From positions 1-64,000 of the forward strand of contig JAFYWN010000006.1 in NCBI GenBank assembly GCA_017558005.1: 64,000 bases of DNA. The letters are read 5' to 3'. Numbering within the stretch: position 1 is the first letter of the stretch; each line of letters starts with the position of its first letter. Source of the DNA: Kiritimatiellia bacterium. GTDB lineage: Bacteria > Verrucomicrobiota > Kiritimatiellia > RFP12 > DVOR01. A model generated the notes under the pieces. It had not been told where the DNA came from. It ran no database searches and worked only from the letters and a program-made list of their open reading frames with translations. Made by a program: the position numbers and the translations under genes. Below are positions 42,615 to 51,145 of this stretch, piece by piece.

Positions 42615-43418
42615 TTAACGGCAGCAGAACCAAATCACGCCGCTCACCCCTAATGCCAAGCAATAGAAGCCAAAACGCCAGAATGCGTGACGATTCAAGA
42701 GGCGCACCATCCATGCGACACTGGCATATCCCACCACCGTAGCAACCACAAAGCCCGCCACGGCCAAACCAGGGGTTAATCCAGCAAAGGCGCTCTCACC
42801 TGGCGCATCCAATGCCTTCAAGACATGGAGGATATTGCCCGCTAAAATCACAGGGACCACCATCAAAAACGAGAAGGCCGCCGCATCGCTTGATTTAACA
42901 CCCAAAAAGCGCGCCATCGCAATCGTGCTACCACTACGCGAAATACCGGGCAACATCGCAAATGCCTGCGCGCACCCCATTGCCAACCCCCGCAGCGGAG
43001 TCACCTCCTTCTCCAAATTTCGTCCCCACAGGCGCGTGGCTAAGAGTAATAGGCCAGTAAAAATCAGACTCCCGCAGACAAATAGCGGCGACTCAGCAGC
43101 AGCTTCTAATTGTTCCTCATAGACCAAGCCCAGCACCGCGGCAGGAATCATTGAGACGAGCACCGCCACGGCGAAGGTCCACGCGCGCTTTTCCTTACGG
43201 AAGAGACCGCCAACCACCTCAGCAATTAATCCGCGATAGAAGAGCAAGACGGCGACCAATGTGGCGCCATGCAATAGCAATTCCACACCCAAGCCACTCA
43301 TGGCATTAAAGCCCAAGAAGTGCTTTGCCAACACCAAATGCCCCGAAGAGCTCACCGGCAAAAACTCCGTTAAGCCCTGTACCACGGCCAAAATAACCAT
43401 CTGAAGATACGTTTCCAT
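42615..43418 (-). CDS. uppP: Undecaprenyl-diphosphatase
   Basis: UppP/BacA of 267 residues, an integral membrane enzyme that recycles undecaprenyl diphosphate for peptidoglycan and glycan synthesis. ATG 43418 begins METYLQMVILAVVQGLTEFLPVS..., giving the EGxTEFLPVSSSGH-type motif (here QGLTEFLPVSSSGH) near 15-28. MLPGISRSGST near 170-180 is the second signature, with the catalytic Arg and Ser residues. The usual Glu of the first motif (EGLTEFLP) is replaced by Gln here, but the second Glu is kept. There are about eight hydrophobic segments. No Shine-Dalgarno sequence is present; see the promoter entry. Confidence 0.93.
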   Translation of the reverse strand: METYLQMVILAVVQGLTEFLPVSSSGHLVLAKHFLGFNAMSGLGVELLLHGATLVAVLLFYRGLIAEVVGGLFRKEKRAWTFAVAVLVSMIPAAVLGLVYEEQLEAAAESPLFVCGSLIFTGLLLLATRLWGRNLEKEVTPLRGLAMGCAQAFAMLPGISRSGSTIAMARFLGVKSSDAAAFSFLMVVPVILAGNILHVLKALDAPGESAFAGLTPGLAVAGFVVATVVGYASVAWMVRLLNRHAFWRFGFYCLALGVSGVIWFCCR

Positions 43419-43453
43419 GCCGCACAGTATAGCATAAACGCCCGCACACACAA
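43419..43453 (-). promoter_or_regulatory. Leaderless-type promoter of uppP
   Basis: On the minus strand TTGTGT (43448-43453), a 16-bp spacer, and TGC-TATACT (-10 at 43426-43431) are followed by 7 nt and then the ATG. The expected +1 is the A of the start codon. Confidence 0.6.
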
Positions 43454-43481
43454 GAACGTCTGCGTGCGAGCGTGGCAGAAA

Positions 43482-44399
43482 TTAAGCGGTGGGAGGAGGC
43501 GCCCCTTCAGGCGATTCGCTCAACGTTGCGTGCAACACCGTAGGCGGCGGTGGCGGGAAATCATGTTCCAAACAATTCGTGAACATCGCCTCCAATTCGG
43601 AGAAGGGCAACAAGCGATACGGCTTAAAGTACTTTGGGCGGATCTCATCACGCGGCGTGCAGGTGAAAAAGGTAGAATGCCCCTGCTTCATCCCAAACAA
43701 CTCCGAACGTTCGACCCACTTTGGCACATCCAAATCCTCGCCCGTCTTTGTCTCAAAGATGTAAAAATGGTCCTCCACACGCGCGACCACATCCAGCTCC
43801 ATCTTAATCTGTTCACTTCCCGGTTCCGAGAGGCGCACATTCCAAAAAAGTCGATAGTCATGCGATTGACGTGCGGTAAACTTCCGCAAGGTGCGGTCAA
43901 CCAAATACAACGTCACGCGTTCGCCCCATCCACCATTGATGAATTTGATGTCACGTTTAAGCAACTCCACCTTTAGGCGGTCCTCCCCCTCCTTTCGTGC
44001 GCGCAACATACCGCCGCGCTCCAACTTCGCACAAAAGGTGAGCAACCGACTCCTTACTGCCTTTGGCAAACCAGGCGTCCCCGCCGCAGGGTAGAGAAAC
44101 TCCGCATCAAAACGGCTCACCTGCGTCACCACTTCGCGCAAAAAGGGCGCGAAATCCTCATACCCATTCCACACCGTCTTCGCCAATTTGTAATCCGACG
44201 GCGGCTTTCCCGTGCCCCACTTCCGCAAAAGAAGTCCATACTCCACGAAAAACTGCGCCAATTCACGCGCCTCTTTCGGTCGAGACTCCTTCAAAAAGGC
44301 GGCGATTGCCTCCTCGCGCTTCCGATAATCTCGTAACGCACGCAACCGTTCATCGGCCATTCGGATCAGCTCTTCTAAGACTTGCTCTTCTTCAATCAT
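43482..44399 (-). CDS. Orphan Card1/DUF1887-like nuclease
   Basis: A protein of 305 residues with a strong GGAAGGAGG before its ATG. The C-terminal half matches the nuclease domain of Card1/Can2-type DUF1887 proteins: GGWGE (Glu160), MELDVV (Asp203), and FETKTG (Glu216, Lys218), together a PD-(D/E)xK active site. In Card1 this domain follows a CARF sensor that binds cyclic oligoadenylate. Here the N-terminal 145 residues are helical and show no CARF pattern, and no CRISPR array or cas gene lies in the window. It may be a stand-alone DNA or RNA nuclease with another trigger. The Pro-rich tail (PPPPP near 290) is unusual. Confidence 0.75.
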   Translation of the reverse strand: MIEEEQVLEELIRMADERLRALRDYRKREEAIAAFLKESRPKEARELAQFFVEYGLLLRKWGTGKPPSDYKLAKTVWNGYEDFAPFLREVVTQVSRFDAEFLYPAAGTPGLPKAVRSRLLTFCAKLERGGMLRARKEGEDRLKVELLKRDIKFINGGWGERVTLYLVDRTLRKFTARQSHDYRLFWNVRLSEPGSEQIKMELDVVARVEDHFYIFETKTGEDLDVPKWVERSELFGMKQGHSTFFTCTPRDEIRPKYFKPYRLLPFSELEAMFTNCLEHDFPPPPPTVLHATLSESPEGAPPPTA

Positions 44400-44469
44400 A
44401 GCGACCTCCTTCCGCGGGACAAGAACAGTTTAACACAAACTTCGCTCTCCCCTCTGCAAAAAACACCTT

Positions 44470-44518
44470 CCCCTCTCCCACCAGCCCACCGAATGCACTC
44501 CCCCTCTCCCACCAGCCC
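44470..44518. repeat. 18-bp direct repeat
   Basis: CCCCTCTCCCACCAGCCC occurs at 44470-44487 and 44501-44518, 31 bp apart, in the 233-bp region between the divergent nuclease and ilvD genes. A similar pyrimidine-rich word lies near 54385. The function is unknown. Confidence 0.6.
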
Positions 44519-44584
44519 CTGCATGATAATCTTCTCACGCGCGCAAATAATTTACTACCAAGAAGCCCCGTCACGCGCGGAGTT

Positions 44585-44593
44585 TGTTAGAAT
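44585..44593 (+). promoter_or_regulatory. Promoter of ilvD
   Basis: TGT-TAGAAT is an extended -10 element. Transcription near 44600 gives a leader of about 33 nt containing TTAGGAGT, a good ribosome site 8 nt before the ATG. Confidence 0.5.
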
Positions 44594-44632
44594 AATGTAC
44601 GTTTATCTCTTCTTTTATTAGGAGTCAAATAC

Positions 44633-46303
44633 ATGAATAGCGATACAATTAAATCCGGTTATCAGCGCGCCCCTCATCGTTCATTGATTCGCGCGACCGG
44701 CGTCCAACAAGAAGATTTCAAAAAGCCCTTCATTGCCGTCTGCTCCTCTTACACCGACATCGTGCCGGGGCATTGCCACCTGCGCGCCGTCAATGAAATC
44801 GTGAAGGCGGAAATTCGTGCTGCAGGCGGTGTGCCGTTTGAATTTGACACCATCGCCGTTTGCGACGGTATCGCTATGGGTCACCAAGGGATGAAGATGA
44901 GCTTGCCCAGCCGCGAACTCATTGCAGACACCGTGGAAACCATGCTTCGCGCCCACTGCTTTGACGCAATGGTGTGCATCCCAAACTGCGATAAGATTGT
45001 GCCGGGCATGATTTTGGCCGCGTTGCGCGTCAATATCCCCACCGTCTTCGCCTCGGGCGGTCCGATGCTACCAGGTAAGCACCCTATCACAGGTAAAGAC
45101 TCTGACCTCAACACCGTCTTCGAAGCCGTGGCTGAATACAAAAACGGCAAGATTACCGAAGCCCAATTGGATGAAATTGAAGCCACCTCCTGCCCGGGAT
45201 GCGGTTCCTGCTCGGGTATGTTCACGGCAAACTCGATGAACTGCCTCTGCGAAGTGCTCGGCCTCGCCCTGCCTGGCAACGGCACCATTCCCGCCGTGGA
45301 TCCGCGCCGTGAAACCCTCTGGAAGACGGCTGCACGCCGTGCCGTGGAAATGGCAACGGCGGGTGGTCCCTTGCCGCGTGAACTCATTGACCGCACCGCG
45401 ATTGACAATGCCTTCGCATTGGATATGGCGATGGGTGGCAGCTCCAATACGGTGTTGCACACGCTCGCCTTCGCACACGAAGCAGGTGTGGATTATGACC
45501 TGCGCCGCATTGACATGATTTCCAAGCGCACCCCGCACGTCTGCAAGGTGGCGCCGAGCTGCGCCTATCACATGGTTGATGTGGATCGCGCGGGCGGCAT
45601 CTCTGGTATCTTGAAGCGTTTGAGCGAACGTGAGGGTTTGATTGACTTCACGAAGCGCACCGTCAGTGGTAAGACCTTGGGCGAAATTGCCGCAGAGGCC
45701 ACCATCACCGACACCGACGTTATCCGCACCTTGGAAGCGCCCTACTCTCACGATGGCGGCCTCTCCGTATTGCATGGTAACCTCGCCCTTCAGGGTGCCA
45801 TTGTAAAGCGTGCAGGTGTCTATGCCTCCATGCTCAAGTTCTCTGGCGAAGCCATCTGCTTCAACTCCCAAGAAGAGGCTTGCGAAGGCATTCTCGCGGG
45901 TAAGGTTCGCGCAGGACACGTGGTGGTCATCCGTGGCGAAGGCCCGAAGGGTGGTCCTGGCATGCAGGAAATGCTCGCGCCGACCGCCTACATCATCGGC
46001 GCTGGCTTGGGCGAAAAGGTAGCACTGATTACCGACGGTCGCTTCTCTGGTGCGACCCATGGCGCCTGCATCGGCCACGTTTCTCCGGAAGCAGCCGAAG
46101 GCGGTGTTATTGGTTTGGTGCAGGATGGCGACACCATCAATATCGACATCCCGAACAACCTCCTGGAAGTGGCACTCACCGATGAAGAACTCGCCGCACG
46201 CCGTGCCGTGGCTCAGCCGTGGCCCGAACGCCAAGTGACGGGATGGTTGAAGCGTTATGCTAAGCTCGTGGGCAATGCCTCCACGGGCGCAACGCTCTCC
46301 TAA
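44633..46303 (+). CDS. ilvD: Dihydroxy-acid dehydratase
   Basis: IlvD of 556 residues, the Fe-S enzyme making 2-keto acids for valine, leucine and isoleucine. The cluster cysteines are seen in PNCDK (about 122), the [19 protein letters not shown] stretch (about 190-205) and near CYT-like context. [12 protein letters not shown] near 267 and GRFSGATHG near 470, followed by HVSPEA, are family signatures. The length equals the usual 550-560 residues and it looks intact. It is a single gene with its own promoter and a hairpin after it. No other ilv or leu genes are present here. Confidence 0.96.
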   Translation: MNSDTIKSGYQRAPHRSLIRATGVQQEDFKKPFIAVCSSYTDIVPGHCHLRAVNEIVKAEIRAAGGVPFEFDTIAVCDGIAMGHQGMKMSLPSRELIADTVETMLRAHCFDAMVCIPNCDKIVPGMILAALRVNIPTVFASGGPMLPGKHPITGKDSDLNTVFEAVAEYKNGKITEAQLDEIEATSCPGCGSCSGMFTANSMNCLCEVLGLALPGNGTIPAVDPRRETLWKTAARRAVEMATAGGPLPRELIDRTAIDNAFALDMAMGGSSNTVLHTLAFAHEAGVDYDLRRIDMISKRTPHVCKVAPSCAYHMVDVDRAGGISGILKRLSEREGLIDFTKRTVSGKTLGEIAAEATITDTDVIRTLEAPYSHDGGLSVLHGNLALQGAIVKRAGVYASMLKFSGEAICFNSQEEACEGILAGKVRAGHVVVIRGEGPKGGPGMQEMLAPTAYIIGAGLGEKVALITDGRFSGATHGACIGHVSPEAAEGGVIGLVQDGDTINIDIPNNLLEVALTDEELAARRAVAQPWPERQVTGWLKRYAKLVGNASTGATLS

Positions 46304-46317
46304 TACAATTCATCCGT

Positions 46318-46351
46318 TGCGTCCGGTCGACATCAAAGGTCGCCGGACGCA
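46318..46351 (+). terminator. Hairpin after ilvD
   Basis: TGCGTCCGG (46318-46326) pairs with CCGGACGCA (46343-46351), a strong 9-bp stem. There is no T run, so termination may need Rho or the hairpin may protect the 3' end. Confidence 0.5.
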
Positions 46352-46372
46352 TGCGCTTAAACTACCTTCCCT

Positions 46373-46948
46373 ATGTCTGACGATATTCCTTTACCACCCC
46401 CAAAAAGCCTACAATCGGTCATCGGCGCGATGTTGTTTGGCGCTGACCACCCGATGACGGTGGAGGAATTGTGCACCGCATTGAAATTACGCGGCGAAGG
46501 GGCGGCACCCGACACGCCTGAGGCAATCTTTGCCCAGACAGGCGTTCGCGAAGTGCGCACCTACCTTGAAGACATTGGGGCAACCCTCTCACACGTAGAC
46601 CTCGGGATTCGCCTCTGCGAAGAGGATGGACGCTTCTCCCTCCGCACGGTGCCTGCGGCGGCGCCATGGGTGCGCATTTTGTTAAAGCATGAGCAACCCC
46701 AACGCCTCTCCCGCGCCGCTTTGGAAACCCTCGCCATCATCGCCTATCGTCAACCTGTAAGCAAGGCTGAAATTGAAGCGGTGCGCGGAGTCTCCACCGA
46801 TCACACCGTGCGTGCACTGCTTGAATTGAATCTCGTCCGTACGGTTGGCCGCAGCGAACTCCCTGGTCGCCCCTTCCTTTACGGCACCACCAGCACCTTC
46901 TTGGAACATTTTGGCTTAAAAAATATCAAAGAGCTTCAAGAATCCTAA
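46373..46948 (+). CDS. scpB: Segregation and condensation protein B
   Basis: ScpB of 191 residues, the kleisin-associated winged-helix subunit of the bacterial SMC condensin. The region LSRAALETLAIIAYRQPVS near 104-122, followed by EIEAVRGV, is the family hallmark, and GRPFLYGTT near 164-172 marks the C-terminal winged helix. No Shine-Dalgarno sequence precedes the ATG, and TAAACT lies 9 nt before it, so the transcript may be leaderless. The partner genes scpA and smc are not in the window. It is followed by hemW, 57 bp on, in the same direction. Confidence 0.92.
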   Translation: MSDDIPLPPPKSLQSVIGAMLFGADHPMTVEELCTALKLRGEGAAPDTPEAIFAQTGVREVRTYLEDIGATLSHVDLGIRLCEEDGRFSLRTVPAAAPWVRILLKHEQPQRLSRAALETLAIIAYRQPVSKAEIEAVRGVSTDHTVRALLELNLVRTVGRSELPGRPFLYGTTSTFLEHFGLKNIKELQES

Positions 46949-47005
46949 TGCTGTTTGTGTGCCCTGCCGCCAGTCGTGCTAACGGCCCCACCTTCGCACG
47001 CTTTC

Positions 47006-48079
47006 ATGTCTGCCGATAGCCCCTTAGAACATCTCTACCTCCACTTCCCCTTCTGCTCGGGGCGATGCGGTTACTGCGCCTTTACCTCGGGCCCGCCTAC
47101 GTCAGACCCAATCAATTACATCCATGCACTTGTGGCAGAACGTGATGCGCGCCAGCTCACCCTCGCGCCATTAAAGTCGCTCTACTGTGGCGGAGGGACG
47201 CCTGGGCTTATCGGTAGCGAAGGATTTTATGCCCTTAAGCACTCTGGGCTCTTTACCTTTTCTGCGAACTACGAGTGGACAGTCGAACTGCACCCCGCCA
47301 CGGTCACGCCTGCGCTCATGCAGACCTTAGCAGACTGTGGCGTGACGCGGATTAGCATTGGCGTACAAAGTTTTAACGACGATGTTTTACGACAGTGTAA
47401 TCGTCGCCACACCGCGCAGCAAGCATTAGAGGCAATTCGCACCGCCAGAGCTTTCATCCCCGACACGGGCATTGACCTCATCGCAGGATTACCAGGTGTC
47501 AATGACACCCTCTGGCAAGCAACCTTAGACCAATGTTTTGCATTAGACTTACCCCATGTCTCAATCTATGCACTCTCCATTGACGAAGGCAGTATCTGGG
47601 CGCGTGAGGGAAGAACTCCACCCAATGGAGACGCTGTCTGTGATGCGATTGCCGAAGCGGCCGAACGACTTGCCGTGGCGGGTTTAGCACGTTATGAAAC
47701 CTCCAACTATGCCCGAAGCGGTTATCGCTGCCAACACAATCTCAACACGTGGCATGGCGGGGATTACGTTGGGCTCGGCAAGGGTGCTGCCTCTCGCATT
47801 GGATTAACGCGTAGAGCGAGTAATGGCACTGAAGAAACGCTAAGCACCCTTGAGGACGCATTAGAGCGTGCGCTAACCCAATTGAGGTTAGACGAAGGCT
47901 TTAACCTCACACAGTGTCTATCGCATTACCCCATGCTTGCCCCTTATGCTGCCGCCTGGGAAAAGTTGCTCGCCTCCTACCGCGAGAACCATCTTCTCTC
48001 CGCAATCAATGCGCCCACACTTCGGGGTTATGAAGTCTTGGATGCGATGGAACGCACCCTCCTTGAAGCCACGCTTTAA
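47006..48079 (+). CDS. hemW: Radical SAM heme chaperone HemW-like
   Basis: A protein of 357 residues of the HemN/HemW radical SAM family. CSGRCGYC near 17-24 is the CxxxCxxC cluster motif, and CGGGTPGLI near 58-66 is the SAM-binding region. HNLNTWHGGDYVGLGKGAASR near 230-250 corresponds to the HemW HNxxYW heme region, with Thr in place of Tyr. The start at 47006 was chosen because the conserved LEHLYLHFPFC follows at once; a longer reading from a TTG is unconvincing. True coproporphyrinogen oxidase HemN has an extra Cys and N-terminal trip wire that are not seen. No other heme gene is nearby. Confidence 0.85.
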   Translation: MSADSPLEHLYLHFPFCSGRCGYCAFTSGPPTSDPINYIHALVAERDARQLTLAPLKSLYCGGGTPGLIGSEGFYALKHSGLFTFSANYEWTVELHPATVTPALMQTLADCGVTRISIGVQSFNDDVLRQCNRRHTAQQALEAIRTARAFIPDTGIDLIAGLPGVNDTLWQATLDQCFALDLPHVSIYALSIDEGSIWAREGRTPPNGDAVCDAIAEAAERLAVAGLARYETSNYARSGYRCQHNLNTWHGGDYVGLGKGAASRIGLTRRASNGTEETLSTLEDALERALTQLRLDEGFNLTQCLSHYPMLAPYAAAWEKLLASYRENHLLSAINAPTLRGYEVLDAMERTLLEATL

Positions 48080-48097
48080 ATCGCCGTACAAAAAAGA

Positions 48098-48215
48098 AAA
48101 GCACCGTTGTCAATTCAAACAAGCGGTGCTTTAGAGAGTTCTTTCAAGTGTTCTCGTTTGTCTTGGGTATTTGTGTGTAATTCAAACAAGCGGTGCTTTA
48201 AAGAGTTCTTTCAAG
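48098..48215. terminator. Terminator with a duplicated 37-bp arm
   Basis: AAAGCACCG (48098-48106) and CGGTGCTTT (48124-48132) form a bidirectional terminator between convergent genes. The region 48112-48148, including the right arm, is repeated at 48179-48215 with one mismatch and a 67-bp period. The second arm could compete for the same left arm. Confidence 0.75.
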
Positions 48216-48224
48216 GCGTTCCGC

Positions 48225-49361
48225 TCACTCTTCCGCTGGAGCCTCATCTGCCTCTGGCGTAAATAAAAACGGCAATTCAGTCAATGGATCCATCTCCGGT
48301 GGCACCACCAAAAAGCACTCCACCACCTGAGGCTCCATCCGCGTAAAGCTCCACGTCGTCTCCTTTTCGGGTTGCCACACAGAAAAGACGGGATAGCCTT
48401 TCACACGAATGACACAAGAAACTTGCGGTGGCAAGGTTACCGTCCACTCAGAGAGCACGGTACGGACATAAATTCCCTGGGGAGCACGTCGCTCCGCTAA
48501 ACGCTTGACCTCTTTTTCTGGAATCGGCAGCGTACTTGCGACAAAGAGGCGTTCGGTCGGTTTGAGTCCGCTCTGATCCGTAAAGTCAGGCACCCATGGG
48601 CACACTTCAGGCAACTGCGTGTAGAGGCACACCATGGTACACGGTGCCACCGCCTGCGCCGCAGAAGCGGTCGGACCCAAGAGGAGCGGCTGCTCTAATG
48701 GACGTTGGTAACCCGAACCAGTCAGCAAGGGTAAGACCGAGACCGCCCCGCTCTCCGCAGGAGGCGGTAAGCCCACAATCTCAGCGAGGGTCGCCACCCA
48801 ATGTTCGACGCGCATGGACTGCTCAGAGTGTTGCGTCGGCCAAACGTAATTTTTCCAAATCACGGTCAATGGCAGGGTTTCCTCCTGCGGCGCGAGCAGA
48901 ATTAACGCATCGGAATTCAAGAGTAAGGGCAACGTTTCAGCCAAGCTTTTGGGCGTGACTTCTTCACTTAAAATCGCACAGAGTGGCGCCTGTTTAATGC
49001 CATCTTCGTAACGGGTCCGATGACGTAAATCAAGGATTTCTTTTAGGCGTGTGGTGGCCTCTTCCCACGTGATATCACGAATCGGCAAGATGCGATACCC
49101 TGCCGCAGTCAAAACAGGGACAGGTCCCATTGAACAAAATGCACTTTCAGTCAATAATGCATGCGGCAAAACTGTGCCCAACTTCGCTGTTGTGGCGAGG
49201 GTTTTGGTGTACGCTTTAGGCGGTTGCGTCAATTTAGGCGCGAGAAAGAGAATATCGGGCTTAGCGCCCGCCGCTTGCCCTGTCAGTTCAAGTACCTGCT
49301 GATCTGCGAGCAACGTCCCGACAAAGAACGCCCCCAACAGCACCGCCCCTATCTTTTTCAT
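48225..49361 (-). CDS. Secreted protein of unknown function
   Basis: A protein of 378 residues. The ATG at 49361 is chosen because the signal peptide (MKKIGAVLLGAFFVGTLLA) follows; no clear ribosome site is seen. The mature part has features slightly reminiscent of sulfatase or alkaline-phosphatase-like folds (DILFLAPKLTQPP near the start, ALILLAPQEETLPLTVIWK near 155, and a TAAGYRILPIRDI stretch). However, no catalytic nucleophile or metal motif is complete. It may be a degenerate, non-enzymatic member of that superfamily. The C-terminal 60 residues are Val/Pro/Glu-rich. It is the last gene of the minus-strand group with pgpA, separated from it by 112 bp. Confidence 0.6.
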   Translation of the reverse strand: MKKIGAVLLGAFFVGTLLADQQVLELTGQAAGAKPDILFLAPKLTQPPKAYTKTLATTAKLGTVLPHALLTESAFCSMGPVPVLTAAGYRILPIRDITWEEATTRLKEILDLRHRTRYEDGIKQAPLCAILSEEVTPKSLAETLPLLLNSDALILLAPQEETLPLTVIWKNYVWPTQHSEQSMRVEHWVATLAEIVGLPPPAESGAVSVLPLLTGSGYQRPLEQPLLLGPTASAAQAVAPCTMVCLYTQLPEVCPWVPDFTDQSGLKPTERLFVASTLPIPEKEVKRLAERRAPQGIYVRTVLSEWTVTLPPQVSCVIRVKGYPVFSVWQPEKETTWSFTRMEPQVVECFLVVPPEMDPLTELPFLFTPEADEAPAEE

Positions 49362-49473
49362 AAACATAGACAACTTAAAACGTTTGCATTTACAATCGTC
49401 AAGAATTACGCAATGTCCTGTCGGCAGTTCTCCCGCTTTGGGATTCAACCCACAGGACATCATCGCTGCGGCA

Positions 49474-50010
49474 TTAGCACCACGTCTGCCATGCCCAGAG
49501 CAAACCCCAGTTCACGGCAAGTGCATAGAGTTGCGATGCGAAGTCATCTGCCACGATCCCCCAACCTTCTGGAAGATACTGAATCTGGCGCGCTGGCGGC
49601 AACTTAAGCACATCCAAGATGCGAATCACAATGAATGTCGTCAAAAGCATCCAAGGAAGTTCACACAGCGGCAAGCCAATGGTGGCAATCGGATAGAGCA
49701 TCCATTCATCTGCCGTAATCCGACCATCATCCTTCTTCTTCAAGGTCCGCTCAGAAATGGTACAGACGGGTACTGCGAGGAGAGTTAATAGCACGCACAA
49801 AACGATTTGTAATTGCCATGGCACCCACGCCGCAAAGCCCCACGCGAGCAAGACACCTGGCAACGAACCAAAGGTGCCAGGCGCACAAGGTGCCACTAAG
49901 CCCAAGCCAAGACCTGTGCCGAGCCACACGCTGAGACGTTGAGAAAAAGAGGCGCCCAGGGTTGCCTCCGGGCGCATTCCTTCATAAGGGTCTTTACCTT
50001 TCCAGCCCAT
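49474..50010 (-). CDS. pgpA: Phosphatidylglycerophosphatase A
   Basis: PgpA of 178 residues, a membrane enzyme that dephosphorylates phosphatidylglycerol phosphate. APCAPGTFGS near 40-49 and DDGRITADEWM near 93-103 (usually KDPxxIVxDE) contain the family metal-binding acid residues. RILDVLKLPPARQ near 129-141 and GWGIVADD near 148-155 complete the conserved set. There are three to four hydrophobic segments. The N-terminal 20 residues are extra. The ATG begins directly after the stop of the upstream gene, whose end supplies AAAGGACAA as ribosome site, so the two are coupled. Confidence 0.9.
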   Translation of the reverse strand: MGWKGKDPYEGMRPEATLGASFSQRLSVWLGTGLGLGLVAPCAPGTFGSLPGVLLAWGFAAWVPWQLQIVLCVLLTLLAVPVCTISERTLKKKDDGRITADEWMLYPIATIGLPLCELPWMLLTTFIVIRILDVLKLPPARQIQYLPEGWGIVADDFASQLYALAVNWGLLWAWQTWC

Positions 50011-50442
50011 TTATTGTCCTTTGGTCATGCGGTAAAAGGTCAAAAAAGAACGAATGATGTCATCAGACGTCACATCATCAATTGTGTATTGCGACCCTTC
50101 TGGACGGAAGGGCTCTTCATGCGTAGTTGAGCGAGCATTCGTACGAACCACACGTGCATGTGCCAATGGCAAGATACCATCATTCACAAAACGGCGCGTC
50201 ACCGAATAACAAATCTCTTCCACGGAACCATTATTGCGATAGACCGTCAAAATCGTCGATGCGGGAGCTTCACGCACATTGGCAGTACGCCCTAAACGAC
50301 GCATCTCCCCCGCAATCTCAGTGAGTGCAGGGGTGACGACTTCACGTAAGAATTTGGCGAACCGTGCATTTTCCCGTTCGGCGCGAGAGGCCTGCGAATC
50401 GCTCAGGAAAATGTTTTCAAGCTCTTGCTTCCATCCCTCCAT
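50011..50442 (-). CDS. Hypothetical soluble protein coupled to pgpA
   Basis: A protein of 143 residues with no signal peptide or membrane segment. It begins with a helical region of high charge (about 1-50, many Glu and Arg), followed by a mixed alpha/beta part (ILTVYRNNGSVEEICYSVTRR near 64-84) and a helical end. No family is recognised. It lies between an LA_2272-like gene (12-bp gap) and pgpA (no gap), so it is co-expressed with membrane-lipid functions. Confidence 0.6.
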   Translation of the reverse strand: MEGWKQELENIFLSDSQASRAERENARFAKFLREVVTPALTEIAGEMRRLGRTANVREAPASTILTVYRNNGSVEEICYSVTRRFVNDGILPLAHARVVRTNARSTTHEEPFRPEGSQYTIDDVTSDDIIRSFLTFYRMTKGQ

Positions 50443-50454
50443 GCCTTACGGTCC

Positions 50455-51009
50455 TTAATCCGCAGAAGGCATGAAGTTGATGATCGGGAAGAAGGGAACG
50501 CGAGAGCCCTTGATGACGTTGATAAGGCCAATCTGATAGCCGTAAATCATGTCCGTGGAGTTGACCAAGCCAATCTGGAAACCGCGCACGTCGCTTGCGG
50601 CGTTGATCAAGCCAAACTGAAGACCCTTAGCCACGATTGCTTCGTTGTACAAAGCCACCTGAGCACCCGTAAGGACGCCAGCGGAGTTCATACCAATCGC
50701 GAGCTGCAAAGCACCTGCAGTGTCATTCACCTTGTTACGAATCAAGGCCAACTGCAAACCGTAGGCATTCATTGCTTCACCACCGATTGCGAGGTCGAGA
50801 CCCGTGAGGTTCTGGCAAGAACCCCATGCGCTCAAACGCAAACCGATGATATCAATGGTGTCATCGCCCTGGAAAGAGAACACAACAGGCGAGAGGGTAC
50901 GCGTTTCAACGCGCTGATAATCCGTTGCAACAGTAGCAGCCGCTTCTTGCGCAAAAGCACCAGCTGCCAAGGAAACAGAGGCGAAAAGAGCCACGATCAA
51001 TTTTTTCAT
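50455..51009 (-). CDS. Secreted LA_2272-like repeat protein
   Basis: A protein of 184 residues with a signal peptide (about 1-20, ending AFA). The start at 51009 follows GAGGA on the minus strand; an ATG 12 bp further up is less well placed. Repeats of about 20 residues contain GLQFGLIN, GFQIGLVN and GYQIGLIN, and the protein closes with VPFFPIINF. The same repeats and closing motif occur in the lipoprotein at 31386-31916, so the two belong to one family. Similar repeats are found in surface proteins of other bacteria. The structure is probably a small beta fold in the periplasm or outer membrane. The function is unknown. Confidence 0.75.
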   Translation of the reverse strand: MKKLIVALFASVSLAAGAFAQEAAATVATDYQRVETRTLSPVVFSFQGDDTIDIIGLRLSAWGSCQNLTGLDLAIGGEAMNAYGLQLALIRNKVNDTAGALQLAIGMNSAGVLTGAQVALYNEAIVAKGLQFGLINAASDVRGFQIGLVNSTDMIYGYQIGLINVIKGSRVPFFPIINFMPSAD

Positions 51010-51079
51010 AAGTGTCCTCACTCTATAACAAGCTTCGCGAGAGCAACTCTCACGTCTGCCTAAAATGCTACTCTATTCT

Positions 51080-51145
51080 GAAAGAAAGTGCAAGTCAATT
51101 TTCACGTCTAACGTCACTTTTTCTATGAAAAATGCACTTTCTTTC
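51080..51145. promoter_or_regulatory. 13-bp perfect inverted repeat
   Basis: GAAAGAAAGTGCA (51080-51092) and TGCACTTTCTTTC (51133-51145), with a 40-bp loop containing TTTTCA and TGAAAA. It lies 70-135 bp upstream of the gene starting at 51009. It could be an operator pair or part of a leader. The rest of the 51010-51447 stretch holds only the terminator described next. Confidence 0.5.

Noticed and set aside
45068-46234. Antisense open frame of 388 codons in ilvD
   Set aside because: Covered by the clearly conserved ilvD gene; no ribosome site and no recognisable protein.
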